From DAOMFB01 sp963721385 (GTDB lineage: Bacteria > Acidobacteriota > Thermoanaerobaculia > UBA5066): 64,000 bases of DNA. The DNA is taken from positions 83,322 through 147,321 of the forward strand of contig CAVRJB010000006.1 in assembly GCA_963721385.1 (NCBI GenBank), written 5' to 3'. Each line of letters starts with the position of its first letter. Within the stretch, counting starts at the first letter, position 1. Positions 34,780 to 42,191 of the stretch are shown here, one piece after another. Below the pieces are notes generated by a model. The model did no database searches, was not told the origin of the DNA, and saw nothing but the letters and a program-made list of their open reading frames with translations. Made by a program: the position numbers and the translations under genes.

Positions 34780-36384
34780 ATGGCGGCCGGCGAGATCGTC
34801 GCGACGATCGATATCGGGTCCAACTCGGTCAAGCTGCTCGTGGCGCAGCTCGACCCGGACGACCCCGACCACTACGAGGAGGTCCTGCGCGAGAAGGAGA
34901 TGATCCGCCTCGCCCAGGAGACGCTCTCCACCGGCGCACTCTCCGAGGAGGCGATGGCCGACGGGCTCGACTGCGTCGCGCGCTACGCGGCGCTGGCCCG
35001 CGCGGCGGGGGCCTCCCGGATCACGGCCGTGGCCACCTGCGCCGTCCGCGAAGCCGACAACGGCCCCGAGTTCGTGAGGCGGCTGAAGCGCGAGACGGGC
35101 GTCCGCGTGGCGGTGATCTCCGGAGAGGAGGAGGCGCGCCTGACGATGCGCGCCGTCCGCCTCGACCTCCCGGCATCGTGCGATCCGCTCCTCGTCGTCG
35201 ACATCGGCGGCGGGTCGACGGAGGTCGTCGTCGCCGAGAAGGAGCGGATCGTCCTCGCCGAAAGCCTGGACCTCGGCGCGGTCCGGCTGACGGAGCGCTT
35301 CGTGAAGAGCGACCCGCTCTCGGGACGGGACGGGCGGCGCCTTCGACGCGAGGTGCGGAGCCGGCTCCGGCGGCTGCGGAAGCCGGTCGCGAAGAGCCGG
35401 TTCCAGACGGCGGTCGGCACGTCGGGGACGATCCTCGCCCTCGCGAACATCGCGGCGGCCCTCGGGAGCCGGCCCCGACCGGGGACGGGACACCTTTCCG
35501 TCTCGAGAAAGGAAGTCGCGCGGGCGGTCGACGTCTTGCTGAGGACGACGGTCAAGCAGAAGGCTCACGTCCGGGAGCTCGAGCCCGAACGGCGCGACAT
35601 CGTCACGGCCGGAGGGGTTCTCCTTCTCGAGATCATGGAGGCGTTCGACATCCGGACGCTGCTCGTCTCCGAGCGCTCGCTGCGCGACAGCCTCGTCCTC
35701 GAGTCCCCGTCGGCGGGTCGCGCTGGTGAGGAGCGTGACGCGCGGCACGCGTCGGTGGAGCGCCTGGCCCGGCGTGCGGGCGTGCCCCGGGAGCACGCGG
35801 CGCGGGTCCGCGACCTCGCGGTCCGCCTCTTCGAGAAGACCCACAGCCTTCACCAGCTCACGCCGCTCGAGCGCGAGTGGCTGGAGCACGCCGCTTCGCT
35901 GCATGACGTCGGACTCTCGATCTCGTATCAACGGCATCACCACCACTCCTACTACCTGATCGTCCACGGCGGAATGAAGGGCTTCACGAAGGACGAGGTG
36001 GAGCTGATCGCGCTCGTCGCCCGCTACCACCGAAAAGCGTCGCCCTCCCCGCGCCATCAGGCCTTCCGTCGGCTCGACCCCTGGAAGAAGCCGGTGGTCG
36101 AGAAGCTCGCGGCCCTCCTCCGCGTGGCCGACGCGCTCGACCGGACGCACCGGGGACGCATTTCGGACTTGCGGGTGGAGGTGCGGCGAAAGAAGGTGAT
36201 CGTCCGGGCGGCGACACGCGGCCCGGCCGACCTCGAGCTCTGGGCGGCAGGGGAGAAAGGCGACCTCTTCGAAAGGGTTTTCGGCCGGAAGCTCCTCGTT
36301 CGCGCCTCGAAGTCGGTGAAGGCGGCGAGGCCGTCGCCGCGCCCGCGGCTTCGCGCCGTTCCGCCGCTGGCCGCGGCATCCTGA
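34780..36384 (+). CDS. Exopolyphosphatase / guanosine pentaphosphate phosphatase family, with HD domain
   Basis: 534-residue Ppx/GppA enzyme, which removes terminal phosphates from polyphosphate or converts pppGpp to ppGpp. ASKHA motifs: VATIDIGSNSVKLLVAQLD at the start, AVATCAVREADNG, VISGEEEARLT, LLVVDIGGGSTEVVVAEKE and TSGTILALANIAA. The C-terminal part (about 320-500) carries an HD-type fold: HAASLHDVGLSISYQRHHHHS, ALVARYHRKASPSP and LLRVADALDRTHRG. Long Ppx forms with this HD tail are mostly exopolyphosphatases. AAAAGGGG precedes the ATG. It is 33 bp after the porin gene and extends the phosphate island. Confidence 0.93.
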   Translation: MAAGEIVATIDIGSNSVKLLVAQLDPDDPDHYEEVLREKEMIRLAQETLSTGALSEEAMADGLDCVARYAALARAAGASRITAVATCAVREADNGPEFVRRLKRETGVRVAVISGEEEARLTMRAVRLDLPASCDPLLVVDIGGGSTEVVVAEKERIVLAESLDLGAVRLTERFVKSDPLSGRDGRRLRREVRSRLRRLRKPVAKSRFQTAVGTSGTILALANIAAALGSRPRPGTGHLSVSRKEVARAVDVLLRTTVKQKAHVRELEPERRDIVTAGGVLLLEIMEAFDIRTLLVSERSLRDSLVLESPSAGRAGEERDARHASVERLARRAGVPREHAARVRDLAVRLFEKTHSLHQLTPLEREWLEHAASLHDVGLSISYQRHHHHSYYLIVHGGMKGFTKDEVELIALVARYHRKASPSPRHQAFRRLDPWKKPVVEKLAALLRVADALDRTHRGRISDLRVEVRRKKVIVRAATRGPADLELWAAGEKGDLFERVFGRKLLVRASKSVKAARPSPRPRLRAVPPLAAAS

Positions 36385-36414
36385 GCCGCCGCGGGGGAAG
36401 GCGATAATGGCGGT

Positions 36415-37095
36415 GTGATCGCCCTCGCGCTCCTCCTCCTCCAGGCCACCTCTTCGGCTCCGACGCCGACGCCGACCCCCGCGGCCACGCCGACGCCCGT
36501 GGTTTCGACGGCGCGGACGCTGTCCGACGTCGCTCGCGAACGGCGGATCGCGAAGGAGAAGGACGGCGGAGCCGCGAAGCCGGCGAAGGGAGGGACGCTG
36601 AGCGTCCTGCCGAAGAGACCGGACAGCGCGGCGGACGCTGCGGCGACGCCGGTTGCCGGCGCCGACGCCACAAGTGACGACCGCCGGGCCCGGATCGTCG
36701 TCGACTCGGCCGCGCACAACGGCGTGGTCCAGTCGGGCGGGCAGGTGCAGGTCTACGGGAAGATCCGGAACATCGGGAGCGGCCCGGCCTGCGACGTGAC
36801 ACTGACCATCCGCATCTACGACAACAAGGGCGGCTACCTCGCGTCGGCGGTCGCGAAGGCCGACGAAGGCGTCATCTCTCCGAACGCGGTCGTCAGCTTC
36901 TACGCCTGGCTGCAGGCGCCGCCCGGCGTCGCCGGGGCGATCCGCGACAAGGTCCTCGGTTACGGTACGACCGGCGCCGGAGCGACGCTGGAGGGGCACT
37001 GGCGGATGCTCGGCGACCGGGTGGACGTGGAGGTCACGACGTATTCCGAGAGGTGCGTCCCCGTGAGGGACGAGGCAAAGGCGGCGTCGAACTGA
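36415..37095 (+). CDS. Exported protein with FxLYD-like immunoglobulin-type domain
   Basis: 226 residues from GTG 36415. A hydrophobic N-terminus (IALALLLLQATSSA) is followed by a Thr-Pro repeat (PTPTPTPAATPTP), a basic linker and, from about residue 95, a beta-sandwich-like domain: ARIVVDSAAHNGVVQSGGQV, QVYGKIRNIGSGPACDVTLT and IRIYDNKGGYLASAVAKADE, the usual wording of FxLYD/DUF3426-type domains. It is probably anchored or periplasmic. Function unknown. It is the last plus-strand gene of the phosphate island but shows no phosphate-specific motif. Confidence 0.7.
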   Translation: MIALALLLLQATSSAPTPTPTPAATPTPVVSTARTLSDVARERRIAKEKDGGAAKPAKGGTLSVLPKRPDSAADAAATPVAGADATSDDRRARIVVDSAAHNGVVQSGGQVQVYGKIRNIGSGPACDVTLTIRIYDNKGGYLASAVAKADEGVISPNAVVSFYAWLQAPPGVAGAIRDKVLGYGTTGAGATLEGHWRMLGDRVDVEVTTYSERCVPVRDEAKAASN

Positions 37096-37098
37096 CCG

Positions 37099-37569
37099 TC
37101 AGGGCTTCGTCGGCGCGGCCGGCTGGGGCAGGATCATCCTCTTCTTCTGTATGTAGCCGCTCGAGATCGTGAGGGTCGCGGCCTTCGTCCCCGGGTTCTT
37201 GCTGAAGGCCGCCGCCGTCTCCTCGACGCCCAGCTTCTTGTTCTTCCAGAAGTAGTCGTCGATGAAGGTGTTCGGGCGGTCCGGCTTGCCCCATTCCGCG
37301 ACCAGCGACTTGAAGACGGCATCCGCCGTCACCGGCGGGATCTCGACGAGCACCTCGGAGAGCCGCCCCTGCCAGAACTTGTAGACGATCCGGTCCACCG
37401 GGGCCCCGTTCACCGTCAGGTCGTCGTTCTTCAGGAGGCAGAAGCGATCCTCTCCGGTGTCGTCGAGGACCGTCATCTCCTTCTTCGGGAGATCGCCCCA
37501 CTTCAGGTCCCGGAAGCCGGGCCTGAGTCCGCGCTCGTCGTCCTTCTTCGGGCCGCCGAAAAGGGCCAT
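37099..37569 (-). CDS. Hypothetical 156-residue protein
   Basis: Soluble protein starting MALFGGPKKDDERGLRPGFR, with ATG 37569. It contains DLKWGDLPKKEMTVLDDTGE, LLKNDDLTVNGAPVDRIVYKF and an alternating beta/alpha pattern ending in RMILPQPAAPTKP. No signal peptide or membrane segment. The phrase GFRDLKWG... with a later predicted fold resembles small bacterial proteins that model substrate-like phrases (gap between measured and expected values), but I do not recognise a family. It is convergent with the FxLYD-type gene, 3 bp apart. Confidence 0.65.
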   Translation of the reverse strand: MALFGGPKKDDERGLRPGFRDLKWGDLPKKEMTVLDDTGEDRFCLLKNDDLTVNGAPVDRIVYKFWQGRLSEVLVEIPPVTADAVFKSLVAEWGKPDRPNTFIDDYFWKNKKLGVEETAAAFSKNPGTKAATLTISSGYIQKKRMILPQPAAPTKP

Positions 37570-37652
37570 GCGCTCGCTCCTGAGGCTTCCCTGATCATAG
37601 CCCGGGGAGGCCCCGGGGAGGCTGGCTCCCCGGGGTGTCGCATGGGTCCGCG

Positions 37653-38243
37653 TCAGTTCAGATCTTTGTCCTTGAAGTACTTCGTCCCCGAGATGTCGAC
37701 GCTGGCCATCAGGCCCTTGGTGTCGATCTGGTAGATCGCCAGGCCGTTCACGAAGTTCGTCTGCGCGCCCCCGCCCGCCTTCCCGGCGGCGGCGGTCGCG
37801 TCGGCGGTCGCCTCCCACCCTTTGTTCACGAAGTTGTTGAACGTCTTGCTGTCCTGGAAGAGGAAGATGATCTGGTATTTCTTCCCGCCGAACGAAAGGC
37901 CGATGCCCGCGGAGCCCACTCCCATGTAGACCTTCTTCCCGAGCCTGCGGTTCACGGCGACTCCCTTGCCGCCGCTGCCGGAGATGACGAAACCGAGCTT
38001 CAGGTTGTCGAAAGCGGCCCAGCCGTAGGACTTGTCGAACAGCTCCTTCGCCTTGGGGTTCTCTTTCACCAGCTGCTGGACGGCGTCGTAGCCGATCGAA
38101 TAGATCTGGTCCTGCTTCGCCTCCTTCTTCATTGCCTTCCAGTCCTCTTCGCTCTTCGGGGCGTCCTCTGCGGGGAGAGGAAGGGCGCCAAAGACGAGGG
38201 CGAGAGCGGCGGCTCCCGCGAGCGCGAGTCGTGTCAGTTTCAT
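37653..38243 (-). CDS. SYLF-domain lipid-binding protein (YSC84-related)
   Basis: 196-residue exported protein. Signal peptide KLTRLALAGAAALALVFGALPLPA; then the SYLF/Ysc84 domain: AKELFDKSYGWAAFDNLKLG, FVISGSGGKGVAVNRRLGKK, VYMGVGSAGIGLSFGGKKYQ and IIFLFQDSKTFNNFVNKGWE, ending FVNGLAIYQIDTKGLMASVD. SYLF proteins bind phosphoinositides in eukaryotes; bacterial members are periplasmic or outer-membrane associated with unclear jobs. AAAAGGAGCAGAC precedes ATG 38243. It is divergent from the mini-cytochrome gene, with a 274-bp shared control region. Confidence 0.9.
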   Translation of the reverse strand: MKLTRLALAGAAALALVFGALPLPAEDAPKSEEDWKAMKKEAKQDQIYSIGYDAVQQLVKENPKAKELFDKSYGWAAFDNLKLGFVISGSGGKGVAVNRRLGKKVYMGVGSAGIGLSFGGKKYQIIFLFQDSKTFNNFVNKGWEATADATAAAGKAGGGAQTNFVNGLAIYQIDTKGLMASVDISGTKYFKDKDLN

Positions 38244-38340
38244 GTCTGCTCCTTTTGTTTCGGTATGTTCCCTGATGTTTCCGGATGGACCGGGTGAGGT
38301 TCGGAGTCCAAGCTGAATTCTGTCACGACATCGCCCGGGC

Positions 38341-38356
38341 TGCACCATTTCGTGCA
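38341..38356. promoter_or_regulatory. Palindromic site TGCAC-N6-GTGCA, possible activator site
   Basis: TGCAC (38341-38345) and GTGCA (38352-38356) form a perfect inverted repeat. It is one base shorter than the NtrC site (TGCAC-N7-GTGCA) and lies about 95 bp upstream of a sigma-54-like promoter, the usual place for an enhancer-binding activator. Confidence 0.4.
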
Positions 38357-38449
38357 CCCTCCGACCGAGGTCGTGCCCCCCGGCCGCCGCGGGCGGGGAG
38401 CCGCACCGTCGGGGCGCTCCCCACCGGATGATTCATGTGAACTACGGAC

Positions 38450-38465
38450 TGGCACGGCGTTTGAT
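38450..38465 (+). promoter_or_regulatory. Sigma-54-like promoter
   Basis: TGGCACG-GCGT-TTGAT matches the consensus TGGCACG-N4-TTGCW at 11 of 12 fixed positions, with correct GG to G spacing; only the -12 C is A. It points at the mini c-type haem protein, whose ATG is about 50 bp downstream of the expected transcription start. Confidence 0.5.
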
Positions 38466-38517
38466 GGGAACGTCCCGGGACCTGTTACGAGGACGATGAA
38501 AAGAGGAGGAGAAAAGA

Positions 38518-38783
38518 TGAAGAAGACCACCGCCGCCGTCGTCGCCACCGTCGCCGCCATCGCGCTGGGCAGCACCGCCCTCGCCACGATGGATATCCAG
38601 AAGGGTTTCAAGGAAGCCAACAAGGACGCGACGCCGAACTGCCAGACCTGTCACGTCGACAAGATGCCGAAGAAGGACGGCCCGAAAGACCTGAACGACT
38701 TCGGGAAGACCGTCAAGGGCGCCATGGGCAAGGACGGGAAGGTCGACTGGACGAAGGTCAAGGCCCCCGCGGCCAAGAAGTAG
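38518..38783 (+). CDS. Small secreted single-haem c-type cytochrome-like protein
   Basis: 88-residue exported protein. Signal peptide KKTTAAVVATVAAIALGSTALA; mature part MDIQKGFKEANKDATPNCQTCHVDK with one CxxCH haem c motif (CQTCH), then a very Lys-rich tail (KDLNDFGKTVKGAMGKDGKV). A distal Met ligand could be in DKMPKKD. ATG 38518 is chosen for the GAGGAGGAG site before it; an in-frame ATG at 38496 is weaker. It is followed by a strong terminator, so it is a single-gene unit. Small cytochromes of this kind carry electrons in the periplasm; the partner is unknown. Confidence 0.85.
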
Positions 38784-38825
38784 CTCGAATTCAGGTCCGG
38801 CCGGGCTCGTCCCGGCCGGCAGCAG

Positions 38826-38858
38826 GCCCCCGGACAAGTCTCCGGGGGCGTTTTTTTT
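38826..38858 (+). terminator. Rho-independent terminator
   Basis: GCCCCCGGA, a short loop (caagtc), TCCGGGGGC, then G and eight T (38851-38858). It lies 43 bp after the mini-cytochrome stop. Confidence 0.92.
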
Positions 38859-38901
38859 CTGCCGGCGGAATTCGAGTCGGCGATCTCCCGCCCGGAGGAC
38901 C

Positions 38902-39414
38902 TTATTCCGGCTCCCAGTAGAGGTCGAGGCAGGTGTGCGTGGCGTCGTTTCCCGTCCGGAAGCGGGCCCTCACCTTGTCGCCGATCTTCACGGGCCCGGG
39001 CCCCACGAGGTAGCTCTTCAGGATCGTGCAGACTCCCTCGATCTTCACGTCGATCTGGAAGTAGGGGCACGGCAGCTCGAGGCCCGTGCCGCCGCGCTCG
39101 ACGTACGTGTACGCATAGACGTAGCCCCTCGGCTCCGTGATCGGCTTCCACGCCATCGGCCGATGACAATCGGGGCAGTCGGCTCGTGGCGGGAGCCACG
39201 ACAGGCCGTCGCCCCTGCTGACGGGACATCCGGGATCGAGGCAGCGGGTCGCCATCAGCCTCCCTTCGGAAAGTCCCTGAAAGTACGGCGTGAGGAGCCC
39301 GTAGGAGTGGTAGTGCGTCCCCTCCGGGCCGAAGCGGGGAAAGTGGAGGATCCAGGCGTCGCCCACGACGTCGATCTTCGAAGGCGGGATCTTCGGAACG
39401 GCCGTCTCGCTCAT
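38902..39414 (-). CDS. DUF35 OB-fold zinc-ribbon protein, thiolase partner
   Basis: 170-residue protein of the DUF35 family. An N-terminal helix-rich part (YHSYGLLTPYFQGLSEGRLM) leads into a zinc ribbon whose ligands are ATRCLDPGC and ADCPDCHRP, then an OB fold (GYVYAYTYVERGGTGL, FQIDVKIEGVCTILKSYLVG, VKIGDKVRARFR). DUF35 proteins form complexes with non-standard thiolases, supporting CoA-ester or acyl-transfer reactions in lipid, steroid or ketone degradation or acetone-type carboxylation. The gene starts 10 bp after the thiolase-like gene stop, so the two are one operon. Confidence 0.88.
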   Translation of the reverse strand: MSETAVPKIPPSKIDVVGDAWILHFPRFGPEGTHYHSYGLLTPYFQGLSEGRLMATRCLDPGCPVSRGDGLSWLPPRADCPDCHRPMAWKPITEPRGYVYAYTYVERGGTGLELPCPYFQIDVKIEGVCTILKSYLVGPGPVKIGDKVRARFRTGNDATHTCLDLYWEPE

Positions 39415-39424
39415 CTCGCCCCTC

Positions 39425-40826
39425 CTACCAGGCCTTCTCGAGGACTGCGCACGTCACGTGGCTCCCGACGCCGGCGTGCGAGATGGAAAGGCCCCGGCGA
39501 GGGTCCTTCACCTGAAGACTCTTCCAGTCGTCGGGCTTCTTCTTGCCGTACCGCGCCCAGATCCCGGGGTCGCCGTGGAACTTGTCGTACTTTCCCTGGA
39601 GCTGCCAGAAGACCTCGCCGCACTGGAAGATCCCGGTGGCGCCGACCGCGTGCATCGTGCCGAGGAGGCCGCCCGAGAGGTTGGCCGGGCACTTTCCCCT
39701 CCTTTTGGTACGGGGGTTATCCAGGTAGCACTCGCCGGAGGTGACGTAATCCTGTTCGCGGCCGTACAGCGTCAGGCCGACGTCGCCGTAGGTCTGGAGG
39801 TCGGAGATCGTGAAGGCGTCGTGCGTCTCGACGAGGTCCAGATCCTCGAGCGGGACGTTGATGCCCGCCATCCGGTAGACCATGTAGGCCGCGAAACGCG
39901 TCGCGCCGAAGCTCTCGAACCCCGGCCATCGCCCGTCCTGCTTCTCCATCTCGTCGTAGAGCCACTTGTAACCCTCCTCCGTCTCGTGCGGGAGAAGCGG
40001 AATCCGCATCGGACGGCGGTCGCCGGTTCTGAGCGTGTGGGAGCCTCCTGCGATGTAGAGGCGCACGGGTCTGTCGGTGAGGCGGAACGCCAGCTCCTCG
40101 GAGCAGAGGAGCACGGCGGCCGAGCCGACGCTCATGGCGCAGCATTCCAGGAAGCGCAGCGGGTCGGAGACGATCGCGCCGCGGAGGACCTCTTCGATCG
40201 TGTGCCTGCCGGGCTGCTGCGCGAACGGCGAGGAGCAGGCGTAGCCCCGGTTCTTCACGGCGATCTCGGCCCGTACCCTCTCGTCCACGTGGTACATCTC
40301 CTGGAAGCGGCGGGCCATCGGGGCGTAGTAGCTGGCGTAGATGCGGGCCAGCCGGGTCTCGAAGTCCTTGCAGGCCGCCGAGGCGATGTAGTAGTTGCCG
40401 GTCCAGGTCTTCACCTCGTCCATCCGTTCCCAGCCCAGAACGAGGGTGCAGTCGGAAAGCCCGCTCGCCACCGTGGTCGCGCCCACGAGCATCGTGTGAG
40501 CCTCCGGTGGCGCCGCCGGTCTTGACGCCGACGTTGGGCAAGGGGTCGAGGCCGAGGTAGTCGTGGACCTTCGCCTCGCAGAGAAGCTGGTCCTGGAAGT
40601 GGTCGGCGAACTCGCCGTAGGAGGCGAAGTTGATGAGGCCCTTCACCTCGAGCGGGTCCATCTTGAGGTCGTTCTCCTCGAGGAGCATCCGGAAGGCCAT
40701 CATGCAGAGCTCGTCGAGCTTCTTCTCGGGATAGCGCTTGCGAAAGTCGGTCGTCCCGGCCGCGACCATGTAGACCGGCCGCGTCCACTTCGGGACCCTG
40801 AGGTTCCCGGGTGCGAACGTGATCAT
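39425..40826 (-). CDS. Thiolase-superfamily acyltransferase (SCP-x-like), one frame break near 40505
   Basis: About 466 residues after removing one extra base in ACCGGAGGCTCAC. N-terminal part MITFAPGNLRVPKWTRPVYMVA and KKLDELCMMAFRMLLEENDL; then AHTMLVGATTVASGLSDCTLVLG, MDEVKTWTGNYYIASAAC, and the C-terminal GGLLGTMHAVGATGIFQCGE plus SHAGVGSHVTCAVLEKAW, the thiolase His and Cys regions in the modified form of the unconventional SCP-x type. The standard nucleophile Cys near residue 90 of biosynthetic thiolases is not obvious. It pairs with DUF35; the substrate is unknown. ATG 40826 follows GAAGGAGGAACGG. Confidence 0.82.
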
Positions 40827-40984
40827 TCCGTTCCTCCTTCAGGCAGCGTCGACCCGTTCGTGGCGGGGCGCGGGGCCGTCTCGTGCATCTTTCCCGTTCC
40901 CTTCGGTCTTCCGAGAAACGTACAGATCCGGCTCGGTGCGGGGGAATGATGCAAACATCCCACGCGGAGACGCGAGAAGGGCCG

Positions 40985-41012
40985 GTACGTCCCGGCGAGA
41001 CTCGAACCCGCG
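40985..41012 (-). other. tRNA 3'-end-like fragment (T arm only)
   Basis: On the minus strand GCGGGTTCGAGTCTCGC forms a complete T arm (stem with one G-U pair), followed by CGGGACG and TACC. No matching 5' acceptor strand, D arm or anticodon arm precedes it. It resembles the 3' end of the tRNA-Glu at 43513-43589 and has the same orientation. Confidence 0.35.
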
Positions 41013-41041
41013 TTCTCCTTCTTTTTCTGCCGGCGCCGGGG

Positions 41042-41638
41042 TCAGGCTCCGGCGGAAACGCCGTGCGGCACCCGCGACTCGAGCAGTTTGGCGAACTGCG
41101 AGAGCCAGATCGGGTGCGCCGGCCACGCCGGGGCCGTGACGAGGTTTCCATCCGTGACGGCCTGCTCCACCGGAAGGTCGACGTAGCGGCCTCCAGCACG
41201 GGTGACCTCGGGCCCCACCGCGGGATACGCCGAGCACTTCTTTCCCTCGAGAACGCCGGCGGCGGCGAGGATCTGGGCCCCGTGGCAGATGGAGGCGATC
41301 GGCTTTCCGGCCTCTGCGAAGTGCCGGACGATCTCGAGGATCCGGGGGTTGAGCCTCAGGTACTCCGGCGCGCGCCCGCCGGGGATCACGAGTGCGTCGT
41401 AGGCCGCCTCCTTCACTTCGTCGAAGGAACGGTTGAGCGTGAAGTTGTGCCCCGGCTTCTCGCTGTAGGTCTGGTCTCCCTCGAAGTCATGGATCGCCGT
41501 GCGCACCTTGTCGCCCGTCCTTTTCCCCGGACAGACGGCGTGGACGGTGTGTCCGAGCATCTGGAGCGCCTGGAACGGCACCATCACCTCGTAGTCCTCG
41601 ACGAAGTCGCCGACGAGCATCAGGACCTTCTGCGACAT
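41042..41638 (-). CDS. DJ-1/PfpI family protein
   Basis: 198-residue protein of the DJ-1/PfpI/YhbO superfamily. The nucleophile Cys118 is in ASICHGAQILAAAGVLEG, Glu in GDFVEDYEVMVPFQAL, and the substrate loop GGRAPEYLRLNP is typical. Members act as glyoxalase/deglycase, protease-like or chaperone enzymes in stress protection; the activity cannot be told from sequence. ATG 41638 has AAGGAGACG upstream (minus strand). It stands alone, followed by the tRNA-like fragment and 215 bp without a gene before the thiolase start. Confidence 0.92.
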   Translation of the reverse strand: MSQKVLMLVGDFVEDYEVMVPFQALQMLGHTVHAVCPGKRTGDKVRTAIHDFEGDQTYSEKPGHNFTLNRSFDEVKEAAYDALVIPGGRAPEYLRLNPRILEIVRHFAEAGKPIASICHGAQILAAAGVLEGKKCSAYPAVGPEVTRAGGRYVDLPVEQAVTDGNLVTAPAWPAHPIWLSQFAKLLESRVPHGVSAGA

Positions 41639-42191
41639 GATCGTCTCCTTTCGCCGTCGACCGCGACCGGCGCATTCGCGGATTATGCCGCCGGCGGAGA
41701 GTTCCAGAGCCGCCTCTCTCCTGTTGAGATCCTATCTCAACGGCGGGGAGGAAGCGCGGGAGGAAGGTGGTACCCCACGGCATTCCGACTTGGAACCAGT
41801 TTCGGGACTCTCTCGGGGAGTTCCGTGCCATACAGGACCTTGAAGGCCCTGACGGAATGGGCCTCGAAGGCCCGGGTGGCTCGACGACACTCCAGCCTCC
41901 CCCTTCATCCAGTGGGCATAGTCGGACTGGGTGGACGGTACTCCCCTAGGGTCCTCCATTGAACCGGGCGACATGGAGACGAGTTACGTTCCCCCGGAGG
42001 TCCACAAGGGCGGTGGTAATGATGGGCTCGTCGAGCAGCCAGCTCCGGCTCGCGGGCGATCCCCTTCTTCGACCACCTCTCAGCATCGAGTTTCCGGATT
42101 GCAGGCTCAGCCCGTCGAGTCCCATTTGCAGTTGGCGATTCCAGCCCACATGGCCCATATTATCCGTAGGCAAGCCAAGAGGAGTTCGGCG
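41639..42191. other. 553-bp region without a convincing gene
   Basis: No ORF here has codon use or a protein-like translation that I trust. It contains a perfect inverted repeat (41723-41741), a second short hairpin GGGCCT-CGA-AGGCCC (41859-41873), and somewhat AT-richer stretches (for example around 42160-42180, CATATTATCC) that may hold the promoter of the gene at 42192. Base composition is less GC-rich than in the flanks. Confidence 0.5.
41723..41741. promoter_or_regulatory. Perfect inverted repeat, operator-like
   Basis: GTTGAGAT-CCT-ATCTCAAC: 8-bp perfect arms with a 3-bp spacer, about 85 bp upstream of the DJ-1/PfpI start. No T run follows, so it is more like a repressor or activator site than a terminator. 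The binding protein is unknown. Confidence 0.45.

Noticed and set aside
33412..36999. A 1195-codon minus-strand open frame opposite the porin and Ppx/GppA genes
   Set aside because: Rich in Arg/Gly/Pro/Asp with no domain; the plus-strand genes have clear motifs, signal peptide and ribosome binding sites.
40985..41012. A functional tRNA gene
   Set aside because: Only a T arm and 3' acceptor-like bases are present; no 5' acceptor, D or anticodon arm can be formed upstream.
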